From assembly GCF_023065955.2 (NCBI RefSeq), contig NW_026622986.1, positions 14,347,848 to 14,411,847 on the forward strand: a DNA stretch of 64,000 bases. Direction: 5' to 3'. Positions within the stretch are counted from its first letter, which is position 1; every line of letters begins with the position of its first letter. Below, piece after piece: positions 56,036-64,000 of the stretch. This stretch comes from Ursus arctos (lineage: Eukaryota > Chordata > Mammalia > Carnivora > Ursidae). Position numbers and translations under genes: made by a program. The notes under the pieces were generated by a model. That model saw only the letters and a program-made list of their open reading frames with translations. It was not told where the DNA came from and made no database searches.

Positions 56036-57149
56036 TCCATCCTTCATGAGCTTGGACCCATCTAGTCTCCTTAGCCCGTAGTTAATCTCCAAATGCCTAA
56101 CATGACACAGCTCTCCTGCGTACTCACCCTTTCTCCAGAAGCGGAGGGAAAGTCCTCGTGTGATGTTTACGCTTCTGTTGATACCCTGTATTTATACTGT
56201 GACAGAAAGTTAGTTATGATCAGTTCATCTGTGTCAGATGGTAAAAGAGGAAGTAAGCAAGAACACAAAAATATCTGGTCAATATATATACAAACATATT
56301 CATAACAAAATACGGAACAAATACAACAATTACAGTCCTCTTCTGCAGCCAGTCGCCAAGTCGTAGCTGGTGCTTGCAACTGCCTTCTTCCTCTACCCAT
56401 AAGCACTCCCTTCACTCCTGGCAAGCATCTCAGCTGGTGGTGGTTCTTACCTGGTTCATTCCTGAAGGGTCTTGGCCATTCCTAGTCCTCCTCGAATTGA
56501 GTTGTTGTGGTTTGCCACCCATCTGAAGGTATGATTTTCAGGACATGGTAGTCCCAAGAGACACCTTTAGGTATCTCTTGCATTCTAGACACATCCCTCC
56601 TCACCCCCATTTGAAGTGGTGGCTCAGTATCCCTTAGTGGTCAGGATCACTTACCCCAGCAAGACAGGACCCCCCTCTATGCCTGTGGAGTCAAGGCAGG
56701 AGGGGCTCAAAGTGGCCGGATGGCGGCTTAAACTTCCAGTTCAATGAAACCATTGTTGTGTCTCCTGGTGGAAGCATTCCTCCCTCTGGAACTAAGACCT
56801 CTAGACTAGTAGACCCTAAAAGTGTGGGGATGGAAAGCAAACATTTGGCAGTGGGTCGCTAGGGTGTGAAATAGGGCAATTTCCTCTTTTTCTTGCTGTT
56901 GATGAAGATAAACACATTTGAACTTTTCTTTTGAAGGCAAGAAACAGACAGAATTTACCAAAAATAGTAAATACGTGGGCATTCCAAAACCAAAAAAAGT
57001 AACCAGAGTCCTTTGGATGTCTGCTTTCTTCCTTCTGTATTGAACAGTGAGAGCGGCTCCATCCTATTTCCAGCCACATATACATATGGCACTCAAATCT
57101 ATTCAGTGAAGTGTCTGTATCCCAACTGGGTCATTTGCATTTCACTCAC
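56036..57149. other. Possible continuation of old repeat-derived DNA, no gene
   Basis: Even AT/GC composition and many near-open minus-strand stretches between about 56.3 and 56.8 kb suggest decayed transposon or endogenous-retrovirus-like sequence, but no motif (for example a protease or reverse transcriptase signature) is visible. Left unclassified. Confidence 0.3.
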
Positions 57150-57330
57150 TTAATATTTCATTCACTTATTCACTTACTCATTCACCCATACATTCATTCA
57201 TTTACTCATTCATTTATTCAATAAACATTTATTGAATAAAACAATGTGCCAAGCTTGGTTCTAGGTGCAGGGCATGCCCCTGTGAAGACAATATGAATAT
57301 TTTTGCCCTCAGAGAGTTTGCAATCAAGTG
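57150..57330 (-). mobile_element. L2 3' end with TTCA repeats, antisense
   Basis: A run of TTCA/ATTC repeats (TTCATTCATTTACTCATTC), then AATAAACATTTATTGAATAAA, AATGTGCCAAGCTTGGTTC, TAGGTGCAGGGCATGC and TGCCCTCAGAGAGTTTGC. This is the antisense L2 3' end (attcattcaacaaatatttattgag ... tgtgccaggcactgttctaggcgctgg ... ccctgccctcatggagctt). Confidence 0.8.
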
Positions 57331-57639
57331 CATTTTAAGGAAGTAACTCCTAAGCTCCTGATCCCCAGAGCTTACAGCGAAAGGATTAGAAACTTTGATC
57401 TCCACCTGCACTTAGCCATGCCTCAAGTTGCTTCCATTTGGAAGACAATGCGGTCACCAGTGGAGGGCAAGCCAGAGCATGATGATGATAATATTTCACT
57501 GGAGGCGTGTGTTAGCCTTTCTCCTTAAGGAACATGACAAGAACTTTAGATTTGAGAAGTTTCCCAAAACTTATCTTGGCTCCTTGAGAACCAGAATGAT
57601 ACATTTCTCCTTGGAATAAAGAAAATACATTAACAAAGA

Positions 57640-59360
57640 AAAGAGACAAACCATATGATCTCATAGATGTGGAAAAGCACTCGACAAACTTCATGATAAA
57701 AATGTTTGGTCATCTTGGAATAGTAGAGAATGTCCTCAAGTTGATAAAGAGAATAAATGAAAAATCTATAACAAACATCCTGTTTCTTGTAAAATAATAG
57801 TTATTCTCTCTTGAGATAGGGAACAAAGATGTCCTTATCACTACTATTCAACATTTTGTTAGAGGTTTCAGATAGCTCAATAAGGCAATAAACAGCAAAT
57901 GACATAAAGCCAAAAGTGAAATAAAACTTGTTATTCACAAATGACACTGATGGCACATATAGAAAACCCTACCGAATATACAAAAAGCATTTCGAGAATA
58001 GATGAATTTAGAAAGTCACAAGATATAAGGTGAATAATGAGAATCAATTGCATTTCCTTAAACTAGCAATGAGCAATTGGAAAATTAACGAAAAAAACCA
58101 ATCCTACTATTGAGAATAGCATCAAAAACATGAAATGCCTAGGGATAAATCTAGTGGAATATATGTAAGTCCTTCCCACTGAAGAATAGAATATATTGCT
58201 GACAGACATCAAAAAAGGTCTAAATAAAGGAGAGATGTACCACGTTCATGGATTGGGATACTCGGTATCGTTCAGATGTTAATTTCCCCAAACTGAAAGA
58301 GATTCAACGCAATCTCTATCAATGTTCCAGCAGGGTTTGTTTTTTTTTTTAATGTAGTAATTAGCAGCATGATTCTATATGTTATTTGAAGACTCCAAGG
58401 ACCCAGAATAGCCAAAACAATTTTGAAAAAGAACACATTTGGAAGATTTACACTGCCTGAATCATGACTTACTACAGAGCTACAGTTGTCAAGACAGTTT
58501 GATATTGGCAAAAAGATGGACATGCAGATCATGCAACAAAATAAAGTGCAGAAATAAATCCATACATTATGCGGTGGATTGATTTTCAACTAGTGCCAAA
58601 TGAATCAAATGGAGAAAGCAAAATCCCTTTAAACAAATGTTGTTGGAACAACTCCACATCTGTATGGAAATAAAAAAGAACCTTGACCTCTTTCTTTCTG
58701 TATACACATAAATTAATTTAAATGGAGCACAGACCTAAATATAAGTTTCAGAACCATAAGGCTTCTAGAAGGAAATACAGGAGAAAATCCACATGATTCT
58801 GAGGAAAGCAAAGATTTCTTACACAAGAGGCTAAAAGCACTAACTAGAAAGAAAAACATGACAGATTGAACTTCAGGAAAATTAAAATTTTCTGTTCATC
58901 AAAAAATACCTTTAAGAAAAAGGATGGGCAAGTCAGAAACTGGGAGAAAACATTTGTGGCCCATGTAGCTGATAGAGAGCTTATATGCAGAATATATAAA
59001 GCTCTCCAATGAATCAAGAGTAAAAGATGAATAAACCAATGTAAAATGAACACAAGACTTGAACTGGGCACATCGGTAGTGAGCATGGAAATGTCCACAT
59101 CATGAATCCTCACAGAGAGTCCAATCAAACGCGGTGGAATGCGCTTCACACCCACTGGCACGGATGGTGTATCGCGGCCGTGGGAGCTGGGACAGCCGCG
59201 TTGAAAACCCTTTGCAGTTTCCGCGTGAGTTAAACACATCTTTCCTATGATCTGGGCATTTACCCAAGTGAATGAGAATATGTGTCTCTCAAAAGACTTT
59301 GTTGGGTGAGCAAAACAGCTCAAACCGGAACCCAAGTTCCTGTAGCTGAGAAACAGAGAT
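57640..59360 (+). mobile_element. Ancient L1 ORF2 3' half to 3' region, sense
   Basis: Continuous sense L1 homology. Landmarks: ATTCAACATTTTGTTAGAGG (57848 on), TTAGCAGCATGATTC, AGAATAGCCAAAACAATTTTG (about 58407-58427), ACAGAGCTACAGTTGTCAAG, TTGATATTGGCAAAAAG, TGGAGCACAGACCTAAATA and TTCTAGAAGGAAATACAGGAG. The last part (about 59080-59360) matches the 'cactggtggggatg ... accagcaattccac ... tacccaagtgaatgag' segment but with strong GC and CpG shifts. All reading frames are broken. Confidence 0.85.
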
Positions 59361-59764
59361 GCGCGCACCCACCAGGACGCTGCTCAGAGCGACGACTCCC
59401 GCCACAGCACCTCGGCGTCTGGAGCACAGCGGTTAAGAAGCCAAACGTGGAGGACTGCGGCCTGTTGATCCCCGGGCGCCAGGTCCGAACAAGCAACGCT
59501 GGTCTGCAGGGATAGAATCGGGCATTTGGTCAGAAAGGCGCAGAAGGGAACTCTCCAGGGGGACGGAGGTCGTGCTCCAGGTCGTGCTTTGTGTGCATGT
59601 GGGGGCAAGACCGTGTGAACACACACCGAGCATAGAAGGCCAGTGTTTCATTTATGCGCACAAAGAGAGAAAACGCGTTTGTGCTTTAGCTCCTGCCCCT
59701 CCTTGCACTGACCCTCCCTCCCCCTTGAGTGGCTCACCTGTCCCGTCGGGGAGGGACCCTGGGC

Positions 59765-59825
59765 CCAGGCTCTGGAACCTGCTAGCTCTGCTCCCTGTGA
59801 CTTTGGGCAAGGATTTTGGAACCAG
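59765..59825 (+). mobile_element. MIR fragment
   Basis: CTCTGGAACCTGCTAGCTCTG, then CCCTGTGACTTTGGGCAAGG match sense MIR (ctctgccacttactagctgtgtgaccttgggcaag). Confidence 0.65.
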
Positions 59826-61445
59826 GCTTTCCTCCGGTGTTAACTGGGTTGAGACCCCCCCCTCTGTTCCTATTTCGCGGACACATTTGGAAGCTGTCCT
59901 GGGGCAGCACATGTTGGGCCCACGGACCCCAGGGTGTGAAGATGTGGCCCACATTCCAAAGCACGTCCTGACAGACGGCCAGACAGTGAAGTCTCCCTCT
60001 CGTTTCATAGACCTTCTCCAGTCTTTGAAGGGCACACAATCATCGTTGAAGGAAACTCAGAGACGAAAGTGAGCACCTGGAGGGGTCCCTGAGCCCTGAG
60101 ACAGCCCAGCTGCCACTGTAGGAGTTTCTAGACCCTTTACAAGGCACAGAGCTTCCCCTAAAAATTCTGATTACATCGTGCACACCGTGTCGGCACTCTT
60201 CCATTTAACGTAGAGCAGAACGAAATTCCCCGTGCGACTGATTACAGTCTTGCAAGACAGATTTTAACTACGGCTTGGTGTCCTTCCCAGAAAGGTAGGT
60301 GGGAGGGAGTCTGTGTGCCCCCGCAGGGGCGGTTTTCAGCCCTCACCGGCTGGTGTGGCTCACTAAGGACTGCGGGACGCAGGAGGGAGCAGGGTGGGAG
60401 GCTCAAAGCAGGGGGGCTGCTGAGACATGAGGGTGCTGGGCTGACTCCGTGTCCGCGGGGAGCACTGCCGGGGCCCAAGGAAGCAGAGGCCAACTCCCTT
60501 TCTGTCCCGCTCTGAGGTTGTGCACGCTTTCCTTAGGGAGCGGTCAGTGCGGGCACAGGCGCAGGGCAGGTGGCCGGCCACAGGCCGCAGGGAGGACAGG
60601 AGGTCCCCACAGAGGCCCTCCAGCTGCGGGTGGAGACAGCTCTGACTGTGTTTCCGCACTGCCAGTCTTGCTGCTTGGCATCCTGTCCTGCGGGAGGCCT
60701 GGGGGGCCTCTCCCTGTTTCCATTGTGTGTGGAACGCGGTGCCCCCGCCCAGGACGGAAGCGGCACTCTCTGCATAGACTTCATGGGACAGCACTGGGCA
60801 GACAGCCGTGGTGGCAGTGGGTGGGATCACGGGTGGGATTGTGGGGGCCGGGCTGGGCTGCAGGGTCCGGCCAGGGCTGCAGGCGGGGATCAGTAGCGGG
60901 GCTGCTGACCCTCTGAGCCTCCCTCTCTCCGGACAGTCCTCTGTCCGTTCCAGGGAGTGTGCACGTGGAGTCAGGGAGGACGGCAGTCCTGCACCAGCCC
61001 CCGCCTGGGGAGCGCCTGCCCGGGGAACAGTCTCTTCGCGGCTGACAGACTGCGCACTAGCTCCTCTCCACGGGAGCGTGCTCCTCACACTCACGGCGGG
61101 TCCTCGAGAATCGTAGGGAAGGCCTGAGCGGGGGCGAGGCACAGGCTCCAGGCGGAGCCCGGCATCTGGGAACCTGTGGCTTGTGCCAGGACCTTGCGCT
61201 CCGGTTGGGCAGAGAGCTCAGCCCTCTGCGGCTCCGCCGCTTTCCCTCAGCACAGAGAAGCATTTGCATCCCTCAACCGCTGCGAAGAGGCACAGGGACC
61301 GTCGTGAGCGTCTGGAACGTGGTGGGTCCTTCTGTGTTTCCTGCCTCGCGGACGGGGCAGTGCTCAGTGAGGCCGTGGTGTCCAGGAGCTCACTCAACGC
61401 TGGGGTCACCCGTGTTGGAAGAGAAGACGGTATCCACAGTGTGGC

Positions 61446-61467
61446 TTTTTCTTTTTTTTTTTTTTTT
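61446..61467 (+). repeat. T-rich homopolymer tract (T5 C T16)
   Basis: Five T, one C and sixteen T, isolated in GC-rich sequence. Could mark the tail of a minus-strand retrocopy, but the sequence after it shows no polyadenylation signal and no recognisable gene body. Confidence 0.9.
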
Positions 61468-62204
61468 GCACCGTGAAAGTTGAAAGGTCGTTTAGCTGGG
61501 AAGGGATATCTTGGTGAGAGTTTTCTAATCACTGGCAAGCTCTTCTGGAAACGTCTGTCCTTTTGCTGAGATGGGGGTTCAGGTCTTTCCGTGAAGCACG
61601 TGGAGCAGCACCGTAAACAGAAATGGCTCTTACAACTGCAGAGCGCGGCTTTCTGAAGAGCGTCAGGAGGCCGAGGCGGGAGGGACGAACGCTGGCTCAG
61701 CCTCGAGCCTGGCTGACCCCCCTGGTACAGGAACAATCGTTAGCACCGCAAGAGTGCGCGGCCTTGTTATGCAGGCTTCGGAGCCCGCAAAGCCACATCA
61801 GGATCCAGGTCACTGCAGCCTGTCCGTCCGTCCCCACGGCAGGGTCACAGGGTACCTCCATCATGGGCAAAACTTTCAGGGTCAAGGAAGAGGTGTCCTG
61901 AGTATCGTAGCGAACAGACATGGATTCCAGGACTGTGTGTGACCACAAAGGGGAAAGGGCATGAAATACATCCCCCAGGCAGGCCGGTTAACTCGAGGTT
62001 CAGGGAAGATGGTGGGGGTGGGGTGCCCCTTGGGACAAGCAGAGCTGCCATCTCAGAGCTGGGCCTGTGGGGCTTCCTGCTGTTTCCCACTATCCCTTGG
62101 GGACCCCAGATGGCAGGGGAGGTGGTGGGCTGGGGTGGGGGCAAGCTCCCTGTGGCAGGACTCTGAGCACCCCCTGGGGTCCCTCTCACTGGGAATCATG
62201 GAAA

Positions 62205-62250
62205 CTCTCCAGGCTTCACGTCCTCATCTGTAAAATGGGGACATGTAATG
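62205..62250 (+). mobile_element. MIR fragment
   Basis: TCTCCAGGCTTCACGTCCTC, ATCTGTAAAATGGGGACATG is a short, clear match to the sense MIR core (cctcatctgtaaaatgggga). Confidence 0.65.
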
Positions 62251-62399
62251 TTGCCAGCTTCTCAAGGACATGTGCCCAGTGGAGAAGGTCGGAGGTGCCC
62301 GGTGAACAGAAGGTGTCTGCCCTGGGGACAGAGCCCTCCTGTGCCCTGGGGCCCGCATGTTACCCCCTGCACTGACCTGAAACTCACTCTTAGCTCCAG

Positions 62400-62500
62400 C
62401 TAAATAAACTCCCTCAGGGAGAACTTTCTCTTTACCCCTCGGTGTCTGGCACTTACCACAGTGACTGGTATACAGTAGGCACTTATGAAAGGCTCAGTCA
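62400..62500 (+). mobile_element. L2 3' fragment
   Basis: CTCGGTGTCTGGCACTTACC and CTGGTATACAGTAGGCACTT, then ATGAAAGGCTCAGTC, follow the sense L2 3' end (gtgcctggcacatagtaggcgctcaataaat). Confidence 0.65.
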
Positions 62501-62861
62501 GGCATAAATGACCTGACCACACAAGGACCAACTTTGGAATTGTTTGCATGCACACAGAGCCGCTGCTGGTGGGAGGTCTGGTCCTGCCCCTCTCCCTGGG
62601 ATCCAGGTCAGGGGCTGCTTCACGGGAGACCCCCAGCCTCCCTCCGACGACGGTGGGTGGCTGGGAACCCCTGTGCTGGGGCCCCTCCCAGCCCAGCAGC
62701 CAGGGCGTGTGCAGGGCTCACTGTAGTTCAGGTCCCAGGAGGACCGCCTTCATCCTATCCCAGCTGCACACGGAGCCCCGGTCCCCCAGACTGCTGTGAG
62801 GGCTCCCGGGCGCACCCTTCGTACCCACTTGGTTCATGTCCCCGGGGATCGGAGTTGTGCT

Positions 62862-62873
62862 GGGGGGGGGGGG
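62862..62873 (+). repeat. G12 homopolymer and G-rich flank
   Basis: Twelve G followed by TCGGGTGGGGGGG. Potential G-quadruplex and assembly-error hotspot. Confidence 0.85.
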
Positions 62874-64000
62874 TCGGGTGGGGGGGAGAAGCCTTTGCAG
62901 TCAGAGGCTGGCTGGGAAGCAGTCTTTGAAAAGGCTGTCATTAACCCCAAATGGCCCAGGGGTGTGGGGAGTTCAGGCTCGGGGCACCGAGAAGTCAGGT
63001 TTGCTGTGGCTTATGGTCCTGCCTGGCCTGGAACCTCTCCCTCCGGGGGATGGCACGTTCCTGCAGGAAGTGGCACAGTGCCTAACCCGGATCCCAGGGC
63101 ACAACGGAGTTCAGAAAGGTGGAAAATCGTCTCCCAGGAATGAATTTAGGCCATTGTTTAAATCAACTGTTTGGTCAGAAGCCCCACACTTGTCCAAACA
63201 CTGGGAGAGGGGTGGGGGTCCACAGAGGGAATCAGCAAGAGGGGGGTCAGAAGCTCCAGGCTGGCGAACACTTCCTTAATCAGCATCAGCCTCTCTGAGG
63301 TCCGAGGGGGCTGCACTGGGGTCGGAGGCCCAGGGGATCTCTTGAGCGCACACTGCCCTCCCGCCCAGCCATCTGGTCTGTGCACCTGCAGCTCGTGCCC
63401 AGGAGAGTGTCCCGCGAGTTGCCAACCCGTGGAGGGACTGTGCGCACCCGGGTTTCCTGCTGGGGACCACATCCGGGAGGCTGGCCTTGCAGGTGACAGG
63501 CGGCCCAGGTGGCACAAGGAAGATGGTGGATTGTCTCCGGGCAGGTGGCTGTGGGAGGAAGGGGAGGGAGTGAGCCAGGATTGTATTAGGATATAGAATG
63601 ACAGAATCGAGGCTGCTGGGGTCGGAGAGAGGGGAGAGTGAGTCCCAGGTTTCTGGTTCCAGCTGTGTGCATGGGAGGGGATCATGGGGGGGTCAGGGAG
63701 GCGACGCGCAACCCTGCCCTGTGCGATCTGAGATGACTCGGGGCGGGTGAGGATGGTCCAGCTAGGAAGTGTGTCTGTGGGGCGATGCCCATGAAGAGAC
63801 CGGGCTAGTGACCCACCTGAGATCTCTGATGGTCCCAAGGGCTGCATGAAGGGTAAGGATGGGCAGTGAGCCCGGGGGGAAGCAGAGTGTCCGCGAGGGG
63901 GCCCGCGGGAGGGCGCGGGGTCTGAGGATGGGGCACCTGCCCCGCTGCCGTCTTGGCGATCGTCAGCTCCCTCCCACACTGGAGGCGCTGTGTCTCCAGG

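Larger units (their letters stand above)
59361..64000. other. GC-rich unique sequence to window end, no gene seen
   Basis: Long minus-strand ORFs at 60363-61142 (259 codons) and 63158-63979 (273 codons) have Pro/Arg/Ser/Gly-rich translations with overlapping open frames and no domain. I regard them as composition artefacts. MIR, L2 and homopolymer items inside are listed separately. Confidence 0.55.

Noticed and set aside
57170..57225. TTCA/ATTC tandem array as a CRISPR-like or regulatory repeat
   Set aside because: The short repeats are the tandem 3' terminus of an L2 element, and no spacer-like unique sequences of constant length separate them.
60363..61142. 259-codon minus-strand ORF
   Set aside because: Low-complexity GC-rich translation with equally open plus-strand frames; no motif or splice structure supports it.
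63158..63979. 273-codon minus-strand ORF near the window end
   Set aside because: Same reasons: Ser/Pro/Arg/Gly-rich, no domain, overlapping open frames on the plus strand.

Overview
This is mammalian nuclear DNA. I see no convincing protein-coding gene in the 64 kb; it reads as an intergenic or deep-intronic segment. Nine copies of the carnivore tRNA-Lys-derived SINE (SINEC) and a young carnivore-type LINE-1 3' end place it in Carnivora. The youngest SINE copies (about 873, 17648 and 34821) have a tail form I associate with bears and the giant panda, so Ursidae is my best guess. That is recognition from memory, not a database result.

Layout. 1-13.9 kb is AT-rich and repeat-dense: a 5'-truncated young L1 with a SINEC in its tail, a Tigger-type DNA transposon remnant, a large antisense ancient L1 (about 7.3-10.0 kb) split by a SINEC, and several MIR pieces. 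14-25.4 kb is GC-rich, with many chance ORFs, homopolymer and G-rich tracts, a 32-bp tandem duplication and one young SINEC with a perfect 17-bp target-site duplication. It ends with the only gene-derived object I can name, a decayed intronless copy of a copine mRNA (CPNE1-like) at about 24.0-25.0 kb. 25.4-29 kb is AT-rich with another antisense ancient L1. 29-50.7 kb is mostly GC-rich and unique, apart from an AT-rich block at about 31.8-36 kb, with scattered MIR and L2 fossils and three SINECs. 50.7-59.4 kb is mixed to AT-rich and contains an ancient repeat at 55.6-56.0 kb, an L2 and a 1.7-kb sense L1 whose last part is unusually CpG-rich. 59.4-64 kb is GC-rich with no recognisable gene.

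There is no operon, CRISPR array, tRNA or rRNA gene, or microbial-type system here. What the window does record is retrotransposition history: nested insertions, target-site duplications, a retrocopied host mRNA, and local GC/CpG enrichment overprinted on old L1 sequence. Two short ORFs with splice-like edges (11.6 kb plus strand; 48.2-48.5 kb minus strand) are listed only as weak candidates. Repeat family names come from recalled consensus patterns; a RepeatMasker run would settle them.
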